A model generated the notes under the pieces. It was given only the letters and a program-made list of their open reading frames with translations. It was not told the origin of the DNA and searched no databases. A DNA stretch of 64,000 nt from Phycisphaerales bacterium Planc_01 (GTDB lineage: Bacteria; Planctomycetota; Phycisphaerae; Sedimentisphaerales; Anaerobacaceae): NCBI GenBank assembly GCA_001603075.1, contig LVBB01000016.1, forward strand, positions 100,926 through 164,925, given 5' to 3'. Each line of letters opens with the position of its first letter. The stretch's first letter is position 1. The translations under genes were made by a program, and so were the position numbers. Below are positions 9,612 to 22,352 of the stretch, piece after piece.

Positions 9612-10619
9612 ATGATTCGAGTCGCCATCATCGGCGCCAGCGGGTACACCGGCGCCGAGAGCATCCGCATCCTGTTTCGGCATAGCCAGGCCGAACTGAC
9701 CTATCTGACCGCCCTGCCGGAGGAATGCGGACCGGCCGAAGAGGTGTTCCCGGAGTTTCGGGGCCGCTGCGGGTTGGCCATCGAGCCGCTCGACCTTGAC
9801 AAATTGTCGCAGTTGGCGGACGTGGCGCTGTGCTGCCTGCCGCACAAGGTCTCGATGGGGTTCGTGCCCAAGCTTCTCGACGCCGGTGTCAAGGTGATCG
9901 ACTTCAGCGCCGACTACCGCATCAAGGATGTGAGCGTCTACGAGAAGTTCTATCAGCCGCACACCGATCCGGCCAACTTGGCCAAGGCGGCCTACGGCCT
10001 GCCCGAGCTGTTCCGCAAGCAGATCAAGGGCACGAACCTGGTCGCCAACCCCGGCTGCTTTCCCACGGGTGCGGTGCTGGCGATCGCCCCCCTGCTCAAA
10101 GAAGGCCTCATCGAGACCGACTCGGTGATCGTCAGCTCGGTGACGGGCGCCTCCGGGGCGGGCAAGAACCCGTCGAGCAAGTTCCACTTCCCGAACATGA
10201 ACGAGAATCTGTTTCCCTACGGGATCGGGGTGCATCGGCACATGCCGGAGATGGAGCAAATCGCCGGCGAGGTGGCCGGCTCCGAGGTCAATATCCTCTT
10301 CCAGCCCCACGTCGGGCCGTTCGATCGCGGCATTCTTTCGAGCGTCTACGCCCGCCCGGCAAAGAGCCTCAAGAACGAGCAGTTGCTGCCGCTCTACCAC
10401 GAATTCTACAAGGCCGAGCCGTTCGTCCGCGTCTGCAAGACCGCTCCGGCCGTCAAAGACGTCGCGGGCACGAACTACTGCCACGTCTTCCCGACGTTGG
10501 TCAAAGGCCGGCTCGCACTGTTCTCGGCGATCGACAACCTCGTCAAGGGCGCATCGGGCCAGGCGATCCAGAACATGAACATCCTGTTCGGCGTCGATGA
10601 GATCATGGGACTCAAGTAG
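9612..10619 (+). CDS. argC: N-acetyl-gamma-glutamyl-phosphate reductase
   Basis: MIRVAIIGASGYTGAESIRIL; LVANPGCFPTGAVLAIAPLL; start refined from 9576. Confidence 0.95.
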   Translation: MIRVAIIGASGYTGAESIRILFRHSQAELTYLTALPEECGPAEEVFPEFRGRCGLAIEPLDLDKLSQLADVALCCLPHKVSMGFVPKLLDAGVKVIDFSADYRIKDVSVYEKFYQPHTDPANLAKAAYGLPELFRKQIKGTNLVANPGCFPTGAVLAIAPLLKEGLIETDSVIVSSVTGASGAGKNPSSKFHFPNMNENLFPYGIGVHRHMPEMEQIAGEVAGSEVNILFQPHVGPFDRGILSSVYARPAKSLKNEQLLPLYHEFYKAEPFVRVCKTAPAVKDVAGTNYCHVFPTLVKGRLALFSAIDNLVKGASGQAIQNMNILFGVDEIMGLK

Positions 10620-10631
10620 AGCAAGAGGCAG

Positions 10632-11492
10632 ATGGCTGGAATGCGCACGGGGATACTGAAAATCGCGACCTGCCAGTTTGCGGTCGGCCCGTCGATCGAA
10701 GAGAACGCCGAGGCAATTCGCGACTTCCTTCATCAGGCCAGAGACGCAGACGCCGAGATCGTTCATTTCTCCGAGTGCGCGCTGAGCGGCTATGCGGGGA
10801 CGGACTTCGCGAGCCTGGACGACTACGACTGGCCCCTGCTGCGGGCCGAGACGCAGAAGATTGTGTCGTTGGCGGGGCGCCTGGGGCTCTGGGTCGTGCT
10901 CGGCAGCACGCACCCGCTGACCGAGCCGCACAAGCCACACAACTGTCTGTACCTGATCGACGCCGAGGGCCAAATCGCCGATCGCTACGACAAGCGATTC
11001 GGCACGCCGGGCGACCTGGAGTATTACACGCCAGGCGACCGGTTCGTCACGTTCACGCTCAACGGCGTCAAATGCGCGCTGCTGATCTGTTTCGATCTGC
11101 GCTTCCCCGAGCTCTACCGCGAGCTGTACAAACAGGGCGCCCATTGCATCTTTCAGTCGTTCTACAACGCCCGCCAGGACGGCCCGAGCGTGCACACCCA
11201 TATCATGCGACAGACGATGCAGTGCCACGCGGCGACGAACTTCTGCTGGGTGAGTATGGCCAACTCCAGCGCCTACTACAGCCCCTATCCATCGTGCTTC
11301 ATCGAGCCGGACGGGGTGATCGCCGGACGACTGACCGACAACGAGCCGGGAATGCTCATCAGCACCGTAGACCTGGCGCGGGAATTCTACGACCCCATGA
11401 AGGACTTCCGCGACCTGGCCATCGCCGGCCGCCTCACCAACGGCCCCGGCCCCCTCGACGACCCCCGATCCAGGTGCACGCAGGAACTTTGA
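10632..11492 (+). CDS. Carbon-nitrogen hydrolase (nitrilase superfamily)
   Basis: ILKIATCQFAVGPSIEENAEAI; Glu (VHFSECALSGY), Lys (YDKRFGTPGD), Cys (LLICFDLRFPELYR). Confidence 0.88.
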   Translation: MAGMRTGILKIATCQFAVGPSIEENAEAIRDFLHQARDADAEIVHFSECALSGYAGTDFASLDDYDWPLLRAETQKIVSLAGRLGLWVVLGSTHPLTEPHKPHNCLYLIDAEGQIADRYDKRFGTPGDLEYYTPGDRFVTFTLNGVKCALLICFDLRFPELYRELYKQGAHCIFQSFYNARQDGPSVHTHIMRQTMQCHAATNFCWVSMANSSAYYSPYPSCFIEPDGVIAGRLTDNEPGMLISTVDLAREFYDPMKDFRDLAIAGRLTNGPGPLDDPRSRCTQEL

Positions 11493-11543
11493 GTTGTCCG
11501 CAGAACCCGTGACCCCGCCGGTGAGGAATCTGACATGTACAAC

Positions 11544-11588
11544 TTGCCCCCTACGGAGGAGTGTGTATAATCATGATGACAATACACA
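11544..11588 (+). promoter_or_regulatory. vapBC promoter with overlapping inverted-repeat operator
   Basis: TTGCCC (11544-11549)-16 bp-TATAAT (11566-11571); TGTGTAT (11562-11568) and ATACACA (11582-11588) inverted repeat. Confidence 0.5.
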
Positions 11589-11605
11589 TTCATGGAGAAT
11601 GAACC

Positions 11606-11800
11606 ATGCGAACGAATGTGGTGCTTGATGACGGCCTGATGCAGACCGCCCTGAGGCTTTCCGGGTACAAGACCAAGAAGAGGGCAATTGAGGAAGGCCT
11701 CAAGTTGCTCATCCGGATCAACCGCCAGAAGAAGATCAGGGGATTCCGTGGGAAGCTTCGCTGGACAGGCGATCTCGACGAACTGAGAGCGGACCGATGA
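11606..11800 (+). CDS. vapB: VapB-family antitoxin
   Basis: MRTNVVLDDGLMQTALRLSGYKTKKRAIEEGLKLLI; overlaps the PIN toxin by ATGA. Confidence 0.85.
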   Translation: MRTNVVLDDGLMQTALRLSGYKTKKRAIEEGLKLLIRINRQKKIRGFRGKLRWTGDLDELRADR

Positions 11801-12189
11801 TCGTCGCAGATTCTTCCGTTTGGATTGACTATTTTAACGGCGTCATTACGAACCAGACCGAGCATTTGCACGCGTACCTCCAGGAAGAACCTGTCGTGAT
11901 CGGGGACATCATCCTGGTGGAAGTGCTTCAGGGCTTCAGAGACGATGGTGACTTCCGCAAGGCGAGGCAATTGTTGGATACCCTTGTCTTCATGGAAATG
12001 CTGGGCCGAGATTTGGCGGTGAAGAGTGCGCAGAACTACAGGCACCTCCGCAGAAAGGGGGTAACTGTGCGAAAAACGATCGACATCATGATTGCGACCT
12101 TCTGCATCGAAAGCGACCTGCCCCTACTGCATAGCGACAAGGATTTTGAGCCGATGAGGAGACATCTCGGACTCAAGACCGTGGTCTGA
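11797..12189 (+). CDS. vapC: VapC-family PIN-domain ribonuclease toxin
   Basis: MIVADSSVWIDYFNG N-terminal PIN motif, conserved acidic residues, LLHSDKDFEPM. Confidence 0.9.
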   Translation: MIVADSSVWIDYFNGVITNQTEHLHAYLQEEPVVIGDIILVEVLQGFRDDGDFRKARQLLDTLVFMEMLGRDLAVKSAQNYRHLRRKGVTVRKTIDIMIATFCIESDLPLLHSDKDFEPMRRHLGLKTVV

Positions 12190-12269
12190 ACGGCTGGCGC
12201 GACATTCCGTCGGCTTGGGCAGCAATGTATCAGCAAACGTGACGTTCTTCATTAGGCGGTGACAACAGT

Positions 12270-13472
12270 ATGAACAACGAGAGTATTACGGCGGCGAAGG
12301 GGTTTTGGGCGGCGGGGTTGAGTTGCGGGATCAAGGTTTCGGGCAAGCCGGATATTGCGCTGCTGGTCTGTCCGACGGGGGCGACGGCGGCGGCGATGTT
12401 CACGACGAACAAGATCGTCTCGGCGGCGGTAGAGATCGCACGGGAGCACGCCAAGAGTTCGAAGATCTACGCGGTCGCCGTCAATTCGGGCAACGCCAAT
12501 GCCTGCACGGGCAAGAAGGGCCTGGCCAACGCCCGCAGGATGTGCGCGGTCGCCGCCAAGGCCCTTAAGGTCGCGCCCGAGCAGGTCCTCGTCGCCTCGA
12601 CGGGCATCATCGGAGAACAGTTGCCTATTGAGAAGGCGACAACGGGAATCGCGAAAGCCGCCGGGCAGTTGTCCGACTCGGCCGAGGCCGGAGCAGCTTT
12701 CACCCAGGCCATCATGACGACGGACACCCGACCCAAATGCGCCGTTCGCCGGCTCGACATATCGGGACAGACCGTCACCATCGCGGGCACCGTCAAAGGG
12801 GCCGGAATGATCGGGCCCAACATGGCGACCACCCTGTTGTTCCTCACCACCGATGCCGCCGTCAGCAAGCCGCTGCTTGCCACCGCCCTGAAGAACGCCA
12901 TCGGCGAGTCGCTCAACAAGCTCACCGTCGACGGCCACCAGAGCACCAACGACACAGCGATCCTGCTGGCCTCGGGCGTGGCGGGCCACCGCCCCATCAC
13001 GTCGCGGTGCCCTCGCTTCAAGAAGTTCGCCAAGGCCCTGGCCGATCTCTGCACCGATCTGGCCCGGCAGATGGCGCTGGACGCAGAGGGGGCCACGCGA
13101 ATGTTCAAGGTCGTCGTCAAGGGCGCCGCCACGACGGCCGACGCCGCCCGAGCCGCGCGGGCCGTGGCCGACTATCCGCTGGTCAAGTGCGCCGTCCACG
13201 GCGGCGACCCGAACTGGGGCCGGATCATCTGCGCCGTCGGCTCCTGCGGCGTCCGGCTCGACCGGGCGAAGCTCTCGTGCAAGCTGGACGACCTGTACGT
13301 CTTCAAGAACGGCGCCCCGGCCAAGTTCGACCGCCGAAAGGCCTCCGACATCGTCTCGCAAGTCGAGCACACCATCACGATCGACCTGGGCACAGGCGAC
13401 AAGACCGACTTCTGCTACGGCTGCGACCTCAGCGCCGAGTACGTCAGCATCAACGCCGACTACCACACGTAA
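12270..13472 (+). CDS. argJ: Bifunctional ornithine acetyltransferase / N-acetylglutamate synthase
   Basis: VNSGNANACTGKKGLANA; GPNMATTLLFLTTDA self-cleavage region; HGGDPNWGRI. Confidence 0.95.
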   Translation: MNNESITAAKGFWAAGLSCGIKVSGKPDIALLVCPTGATAAAMFTTNKIVSAAVEIAREHAKSSKIYAVAVNSGNANACTGKKGLANARRMCAVAAKALKVAPEQVLVASTGIIGEQLPIEKATTGIAKAAGQLSDSAEAGAAFTQAIMTTDTRPKCAVRRLDISGQTVTIAGTVKGAGMIGPNMATTLLFLTTDAAVSKPLLATALKNAIGESLNKLTVDGHQSTNDTAILLASGVAGHRPITSRCPRFKKFAKALADLCTDLARQMALDAEGATRMFKVVVKGAATTADAARAARAVADYPLVKCAVHGGDPNWGRIICAVGSCGVRLDRAKLSCKLDDLYVFKNGAPAKFDRRKASDIVSQVEHTITIDLGTGDKTDFCYGCDLSAEYVSINADYHT

Positions 13473-13602
13473 GATGTGAAACGGCGCAAGCACGACGGCC
13501 CTCGCCGCCGTACGTTGGGACAAAAGCGATACCATCGGGAGCCAGTCTGAGGTCGCCGGCCGACGAAACGTGTGATTTCTGCGCCCGCCGCACGAAAAAT
13601 GG

Positions 13603-13630
13603 TTGAAATGCGGCTTGCTTTCTGTACACT
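13603..13630 (+). promoter_or_regulatory. Candidate promoter for hppA (TTGAAA-16-TACACT)
   Basis: TTGAAA 13603-13608, TACACT 13625-13630. Confidence 0.4.
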
Positions 13631-13697
13631 GCACGGAATTTTAGGCTGGTCGTGTGCGCACAGAGAGCAACCCATTAAACCGAAAGGAGCAGCAACC

Positions 13698-16172
<2,475 letters not shown>

Positions 16173-16244
16173 GCTCCGAAGCACGGGCGCGGCGGGCGAA
16201 CCGCGAGTCCGCCGTTGACGCAAGAGTGCTTTCCAAGTAAGCTC

Positions 16245-16276
16245 AAAGGGTGGCCGATTCGGCCACCCTTTTTGTT
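16245..16276 (+). terminator. Intrinsic terminator between hppA and rsfS
   Basis: AAAGGGTGGCCG-att-CGGCCACCCTTT followed by a T-rich run; 12-bp perfect stem. Confidence 0.85.
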
Positions 16277-16296
16277 TTGTGACCGGGAGTTGAGGA

Positions 16297-16653
16297 TTGA
16301 AAGAGCAACAGAACAGCGACGCCAGAGAGTTCGCCCTGGCGGCCGCCCGGCTGGCCGAGGCCAACCATTGCCACGACATTACGGTCCTGGACCTGCGGGG
16401 TATCTCCCCCGCGACGGACTACTTCGTGATCGCCACGGGGACGAGCGACCGGCAGATGCGCACGGTAGCCGACGAGGTCTCCGACGCGGGTCGGGGGCTG
16501 GGCTTTCCCCGATTCGGCCGGGCCGGATACGACCAGGGCCGCTGGATCCTGCTGGATTTCGTCAACGTCGTGGTCCATCTGTTCGACAGCGAGTACCGCC
16601 AGTACTACGACCTCGAGCTGCTCTGGGGCGACGCGAAACGCATTGATTACTGA
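16297..16653 (+). CDS. rsfS: Ribosome silencing factor
   Basis: [63 protein letters not shown] start. Confidence 0.92.
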   Translation: MKEQQNSDAREFALAAARLAEANHCHDITVLDLRGISPATDYFVIATGTSDRQMRTVADEVSDAGRGLGFPRFGRAGYDQGRWILLDFVNVVVHLFDSEYRQYYDLELLWGDAKRIDY

Positions 16654-16674
16654 TGACGGATTACTGATTGTCTG

Positions 16675-18675
16675 ATGAAGACGGTTCTTGAGGTCCTGGA
16701 AGAAAGAATCGGCGCGGCGATGGCGGCCGTGGTCGGAGCCAACGAATGTGCCGCGATCGTACGCCCAACCGCCGATGCGCGGTTCGGCGACTACCAGGCC
16801 AATGGCGTCATGGCGATGGCCAAACAGCTCAAGACCAATCCGCGCAAGCTGGCCGAGCAGGTGGTCGAGCGGCTCGATGTCGCCGACCTCTGCGAGCCGC
16901 CCGAGATCGCCGGGCCGGGCTTCATCAACCTGCGTCTCAAGCCCGATTACGTCACCGTCCAACTGCTCCGCATCAACGCCGACGACTCCGAGCGGCTCGG
17001 CATTGAGCCGACCACCAAGCCCAGGAACACCGTCGTGGACTTCTCCAGTCCCAACATCGCCAAGGAGATGCACGTCGGCCACCTGCGCAGCACGATCATC
17101 GGCGACGCCATCTGCCGCATCACCGAATTCCTCGGCCACCCCGTCATCCGCCAGAACCACATCGGTGACTGGGGCACCCAGTTCGGCCGCGTCATCCTCG
17201 GCCTGTGGCACATGTGCATGGCCGAGAAGCACGGCGAACCGCTTTACTACCGAACCGAACTCGACGAACTCAGGCGGGTCGCAGGATCGAACCAGGACCT
17301 GAGAACCCTCTGCACGCGAATACGCGATCGCCACGAAGACGATTGGAGCAAAGATCGCGAGGGCGAGCAGCGTTTCGCACCGTTCCTGGAAGGACTGAAC
17401 GATCGCGACGTCGAAGGACTGTGGGAGCAGTTCCTGTGCGTCTATCAGTACGTCAACGCGCTGGAAGATGCTCTTGCGGGAATGGGGCTGACCGTCCGCA
17501 CGATCAATCAAGGACAGGAAGAGGCCATCCCCTATGAATCGCTCTCCCGGCGGATCACCGTCATGTTGCAGCGCCAAGACCGTCAGGAGCTGGACGCCTG
17601 GCAGTTCATCCGAAGGCTCACTCTGGAACACTGCGGCGGCATCTACAGGAAGCTGGGCGTCCAGTTGATCGACGCCGACGTCTGCGGCGAGAGCTTCTAT
17701 AATGACAAGTTGCCGGCGATCGTCGGCGATTTGCAGGCATCGGGTCTGGCAGTCGAGTCGGACGGCGCAACGTGTGTCTTTCCAGAGGGGTTCAAGACCA
17801 AGGAGGGTCAGCCGCTGCCGTTCATCATCCGCAAATCCGACGGCGCATATCTCTACGCAACAACGGACTTGGCGGCGTTGCGGTATCGCGTCAACGAGTT
17901 GAAGGCAGATCGAATCGTCTATGTGACTGATGCCCGGCAGATCCAGCATTTTCAGATGCTCTTCAAGGTGGCGGAGACGGCCGGGTGGGACCGGCGGGAC
18001 GGCGAGAAGGTCGAGCTGGCGCATGTGACGTTCGGCAGCGTTCTGGGCGAAGACGGCCGGCCGCTCAAGACGCGCTCCGGCGAGAACATCAAACTCAAGG
18101 ACCTGCTCGACGAGGCCGTCGAGCGGGCCAAGTCGGTCGTGGAAGAGAAGAACCCCGATCTGCCGCCCGAGCGGAAGGCCGAGATCGCCAGGGCCGTCGG
18201 GATCGGCGCGGTCAAGTACGCCGACTACTCGAACAATCGCACCAGCGACTACGTCTTCAGCTTCGACAAGATGCTGGCGATGGAGGGAAACACGGCGCCG
18301 TACATGCAGTACGCCTATGCCCGGATCAAGTCCATCGAACGCAAGGCCGAGAGCAAGGGTGTGGATATCGCCAAGGAACTGCACGGGATTGCGGCCCTCG
18401 ACCTGAGCGAGCCGACGGAACTGGATTTGGGCAAGCACCTGGCCCGCTACGCCGAGGCGATCGAGTCGGCCGTCGCCGATTACCGACCCAACTACCTGAC
18501 CGCCTATTTGTACGAGCTGGCACAAAAATTCAGCGCGTTCTACACGAATTGCCCCGTACTCGACGCACCGGCGGCGAAACGCCCGACGCGACTGCTGTTG
18601 TGCGATCTGACCGCCCGGACGATTCGTCATGGCCTCAGCGAACTGCTGGGCATCACCGTGGTCGACCAGATGTGA
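16675..18675 (+). CDS. argS: Arginyl-tRNA synthetase
   Basis: VDFSSPNIAKEMHVGHLRSTIIGDAI (HIGH motif); YLYATTDLAALRYRV; C-terminal anticodon-binding domain. Confidence 0.96.
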   Translation: MKTVLEVLEERIGAAMAAVVGANECAAIVRPTADARFGDYQANGVMAMAKQLKTNPRKLAEQVVERLDVADLCEPPEIAGPGFINLRLKPDYVTVQLLRINADDSERLGIEPTTKPRNTVVDFSSPNIAKEMHVGHLRSTIIGDAICRITEFLGHPVIRQNHIGDWGTQFGRVILGLWHMCMAEKHGEPLYYRTELDELRRVAGSNQDLRTLCTRIRDRHEDDWSKDREGEQRFAPFLEGLNDRDVEGLWEQFLCVYQYVNALEDALAGMGLTVRTINQGQEEAIPYESLSRRITVMLQRQDRQELDAWQFIRRLTLEHCGGIYRKLGVQLIDADVCGESFYNDKLPAIVGDLQASGLAVESDGATCVFPEGFKTKEGQPLPFIIRKSDGAYLYATTDLAALRYRVNELKADRIVYVTDARQIQHFQMLFKVAETAGWDRRDGEKVELAHVTFGSVLGEDGRPLKTRSGENIKLKDLLDEAVERAKSVVEEKNPDLPPERKAEIARAVGIGAVKYADYSNNRTSDYVFSFDKMLAMEGNTAPYMQYAYARIKSIERKAESKGVDIAKELHGIAALDLSEPTELDLGKHLARYAEAIESAVADYRPNYLTAYLYELAQKFSAFYTNCPVLDAPAAKRPTRLLLCDLTARTIRHGLSELLGITVVDQM

Positions 18676-18685
18676 GGAAGACGCC

Positions 18686-19096
18686 ATGAGCGTGGTTCAA
18701 GAGGAATTCCCCGTCGGCACGCACAGTCGCAACGAGATGATCGACATCACCGGCCGCGTCGAGGCCGTCGTCCACAACTCCGGGATCGTCAATGGCCACG
18801 TGATGGTCTTCTGCCCGCACACGACGGCGGCAATCACGATCAACGAGAACGCCGACCCATCCGTCCCGCACGATATTCTCCTGACGCTCAGCGAGCTGCT
18901 GCCCCACCATCGCGCCGGCTATCGCCACAGCGAGGGCAATTCCGACGCCCACTGCAAGAGTTCGCTCGTCGGCACCAGTGAACAGGTGCTCGTTCGCGAC
19001 GGACGCCTGACGTTGGGGACCTGGCAGGGCATCTTCTTCTGTGAGTTCGACGGCCCGAGAAACCGGAAGGTCATCGTACAGGTCAGCGGGGAATGA
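18686..19096 (+). CDS. YjbQ family protein (UPF0047)
   Basis: GHVMVFCPHTTAAITINENADPSVPHDIL; GTWQGIFFCEFDGPRNRKVIVQV; start refined to ATG 18686. Confidence 0.9.
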   Translation: MSVVQEEFPVGTHSRNEMIDITGRVEAVVHNSGIVNGHVMVFCPHTTAAITINENADPSVPHDILLTLSELLPHHRAGYRHSEGNSDAHCKSSLVGTSEQVLVRDGRLTLGTWQGIFFCEFDGPRNRKVIVQVSGE

Positions 19097-19164
19097 TCCC
19101 ACCGTATCCGTGGAGGAGCACAACGAAATCACCGCCCCATAACTGAGGCCCGCGATGCGCGCAT

Positions 19165-19401
19165 AAAAATGGCGAGGTGGTGGTTCCGGCTGGGGGGGAG
19201 ACCGGTGGACCACGCTGCCTCGCCGAGGTTTATTAGCTGTAGGACAAAGCTCAATTCTCGAAATCAAAGAGCAACTGCAATGCGCCCAACCGATCTGTCA
19301 AATGCCTTCCGCAAAAACCAAGCGTATACCAGGGTGATTCAGCCACCCCATTTCACTCCATTGATAAAGAGAATTATACCTCGTTTAACAGCCGACTGCA
19401 A
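19165..19401 (-). ncRNA. Candidate small RNA unit: -10 TATAAT, about 200 nt, terminator-like hairpin
   Basis: Minus strand TTGCAG (19401-19396)-17 bp-TATAAT (19378-19373); hairpin GGCGAGG...CCTCGCC (19224-19171) with inner pairs, followed on minus by ATTTTTAT; no convincing ORF. Confidence 0.3.
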
Positions 19402-19894
19402 GACAAAAAACCACGATTTTCGCATTTTCCTTCCCATGCGACGGCATTCCCCGACCTCGGTAAGTCCATACATGGCAAGTTCTTGTGAAATCCTACTCCT
19501 TTGCCGGTCTTCGCAGAGGTCCCCCTGGGTCCGGTCGGCGGCACTATGAGTGAACCCGAGAGCCAACCCTCCACGGGAAGGCTCGGGGCGAGAGTGATGG
19601 CCGTCGTCCAAACGATACGAGCGTCGAAAGGACCGGCACGCAAACTGATATAATCGCATCCAATACCCACATAATTCCCCCCCCCGGCGCCGACGCCGAT
19701 CCGCCGTTGGGACCATCCTCGGCCGCCTCGGCGCGGCGCCCCGGCGGACGGAGGCGTCGTCGGGCAAAATCCACCCCAGTTTTCGGGCTAATCGCTTGTG
19801 GGCTGCCGCGAAACTCCCTACACTGGTTCGCTCGGTGGGTATGCTGTTCTCGAACGAACACGATCGTTCCTCCTGGTATTCATAGTGTTCACAG

Positions 19895-20620
19895 ATGACG
19901 AAGATCGCAGAGAGAATTGAGCGCGTCAAAGAGTCGATCGCCTCTGCCTGCGCGCGGTCGAACCGTGAGCCGGAGGACGTCAAACTGGTCATCGTAACCA
20001 AGTCAGCCGGGATCGAAGAGATCGAGGAGGTCGTCCGGCTCGGCTTCAACCATCTCGGCGAGAATCGCGTGCTGCAACTGAAGAAGGTGGCGGCACAGGT
20101 GGCCGAGTTCCTTCAGCAGAACGCCGATGGCAATGCCCTTCCCCAAGAGATTCATTGGCACATGATCGGACACCTCCAGCGCAACAAGGTCCGGCAGGTC
20201 CTGCCGACGACGAGCCTGATCCATTCGGTGGACACGCTGCGACTGGCCGAGGAGATCAACGCCGCCGCCGGCAAGTTGAATCTGCGTCCCCGCGTGCTGC
20301 TCCAGGTCAACACGTCCAACGAGCCCCAGAAGTACGGCGTGCCCGTCGGGGCCGCCACCCACCTGGCCGAGCAGATCGTCACACTGCCCAACCTTCGGCT
20401 CATCGGGCTGATGACCATGGCCCCGCTGACGCGCGATCAGGACGTGATCCGCGCCTGCTTCATGCGGGCCCGCGAGCTGTTCTACGAGGTGCAGGGCGAG
20501 AAAATCGTCGGTAGCGAATTCACCGAGTTGAGCATGGGAATGAGTTCCGACTACGAGATCGCCATCGAGGAGGGAGCGACGATCCTGCGAATCGGTTCGG
20601 CGATCTTCGCCGGCTCGTAG
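19895..20620 (+). CDS. YggS family pyridoxal-phosphate homeostasis protein
   Basis: KLVIVTKSAGIEEIEEVVRLGFNHLGENRV; IHWHMIGHLQRNKVRQVLP; ELSMGMSSDYEIAIEEGATILRIGSAIF. Confidence 0.92.
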   Translation: MTKIAERIERVKESIASACARSNREPEDVKLVIVTKSAGIEEIEEVVRLGFNHLGENRVLQLKKVAAQVAEFLQQNADGNALPQEIHWHMIGHLQRNKVRQVLPTTSLIHSVDTLRLAEEINAAAGKLNLRPRVLLQVNTSNEPQKYGVPVGAATHLAEQIVTLPNLRLIGLMTMAPLTRDQDVIRACFMRARELFYEVQGEKIVGSEFTELSMGMSSDYEIAIEEGATILRIGSAIFAGS

Positions 20621-20777
20621 ATCCGGCATGAGCCCAAAGCCCATCCTGCGGCTCGGGATCCGAAAAAAGCCGGAAATCCCCAAAGTGGCCCCCGCATTGA
20701 GACGACAGTAGGGTAGCGAACACAACCCGCACGGACGGGGTGTTGCGCTTTTCGCTGCAAGACAAAAGGCGACCGCT

Positions 20778-22055
20778 ATGGGGAAAACACGAGTAGGGAG
20801 CAATATCGACGCGCCCAGCCAGTTCACCGATGTCGTTTATCTGTCCGATAAGCAAGAGCTGCCCGCGGAGGTCAGGCGTTTGTTCCGACAGAAGAAGCTT
20901 TCGTTTCGCCTTCTTCCGATGGACGGCTATCGGACCGTTCACCACCGTCCCGATCTCGTCGGCACCGTGGTCATCGACGCCGAGGGGATCGATGCCTCCC
21001 ACGATCAGCGACTGGGGCGAATCCTCGAATCTCTCGAGCGGGACAACCTCGGCATCATTCTGCTGACGCAGCGTATCAGGCGTCCGGTCCGCAGTTTCTC
21101 GTTGATGCCGTCCGACAGCAGCTTCTTCATGACCGACAAGGTCGCAAGCGTTTCGCTCGATGCGCTGTGGGCGCGGATCAGCGTTCACCTGGCAGACCGC
21201 AAGAACCAGGATTCGGGGATCGCCGTCAAGCCGCCGTCGGCCCTCAGCGCCGCCCAGCGATTCGGAACGGGCGAGCCGGCCCAATCGAGCGATGGATCGG
21301 ATCGTCCTTCGGACAACCTGACCGAGCAGTTGCGGCTGGCCGGACTGGTCCAGCGCGACTTCCTGCCGGCGAATCTGCCCAACAGCGACGCCGCCCAGTG
21401 GGCGGTCACGTTCATCCCCGCCGAGTGGGTCTCCGGCGACATCTACGATGTGACGCGCATCGACGAGCAGCACATCGGCTTCTACATCGCCGACGCGGTC
21501 GGCCACTCCATGCCGGCAGCCCTGCTGACGATCTTCATCAAGCAGGCGATGGTGATGCGTGAGACGATCGACAGGAGCTATCGCATCTTCGCGCCGACCG
21601 AGGTCATCACCAATCTCAATCTCAAGATGCTCGGCCAGAAGCTGTCGGGCTATCAGTTCGCCACCTGCTGCTACTGCCTGCTGAACGTCAAGACCCGACA
21701 ACTGACCTTCGCCCGCGCGGGCCACCCCTATCCGATCCTGTTTCGCAAAGGTCACGAGCCGCAGCAGCTGGAGACGCGCGGCGCCCTGCTCGGCGTCTTC
21801 GACAGCGCCGAGTTCACCCAGAGTTCCGTCCAGCTCCAGTCCGGAGACCGGCTGCTGCTCTACTCCGACGGCGCCGAGTCGCTGGTCGGCCAACTCGTCG
21901 ACGACGCCGGATTCCAGTTCACCGAGGAACTGCTCGCCCTGCAGGATGCGCCCATCCACCAGATCGTCGATCATCTGACAGAACTGCAAAGTCAACGCCA
22001 GATCACGCCGGAAGAAGTCGACGACTTCACCCTCGTCGGCCTCGAAATCCCCTGA
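20778..22055 (+). CDS. PP2C/SpoIIE (RsbU-type) serine phosphatase with N-terminal receiver-like region
   Basis: VQRDFLPANLPN...GDIYDVTRIDEQHIGFYIADAVGHSMPAALLTIFIKQAM; FARAGHPYPILFRKG; LLLYSDGAESL. Confidence 0.87.
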   Translation: MGKTRVGSNIDAPSQFTDVVYLSDKQELPAEVRRLFRQKKLSFRLLPMDGYRTVHHRPDLVGTVVIDAEGIDASHDQRLGRILESLERDNLGIILLTQRIRRPVRSFSLMPSDSSFFMTDKVASVSLDALWARISVHLADRKNQDSGIAVKPPSALSAAQRFGTGEPAQSSDGSDRPSDNLTEQLRLAGLVQRDFLPANLPNSDAAQWAVTFIPAEWVSGDIYDVTRIDEQHIGFYIADAVGHSMPAALLTIFIKQAMVMRETIDRSYRIFAPTEVITNLNLKMLGQKLSGYQFATCCYCLLNVKTRQLTFARAGHPYPILFRKGHEPQQLETRGALLGVFDSAEFTQSSVQLQSGDRLLLYSDGAESLVGQLVDDAGFQFTEELLALQDAPIHQIVDHLTELQSQRQITPEEVDDFTLVGLEIP

Positions 22056-22352
22056 CTCACAGTCCTCACGCCGTACCGCCGACACACAGCCGCTGGGGAA
22101 ACGCATCCTCTCTGCGCAGCCCACCACGAAAATACGTAGTTCCCACAACACGACCGCGTCGGGCGAAATGGGTATAATGGAGCGATAGCCGACGGCAGGT
22201 GGGCGGTCTGCCTGGGCCTCAAGCTGCCGTGGGCTGTTTTCACGCCGAGCCGCTGTTCACGCCAGGCTCGTTTGTCGGGAGGGCAGAAGATGCACGCCGC
22301 ACGCACGTTCCGGGGGATTCTCGCCGTTCGTCTGTTTCATCGGAGGCATGTC

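Noticed and set aside
16243-18687. 814-aa minus-strand ORF antisense to rsfS/argS
   Set aside because: Codon-shadow of argS; no recognisable protein features.
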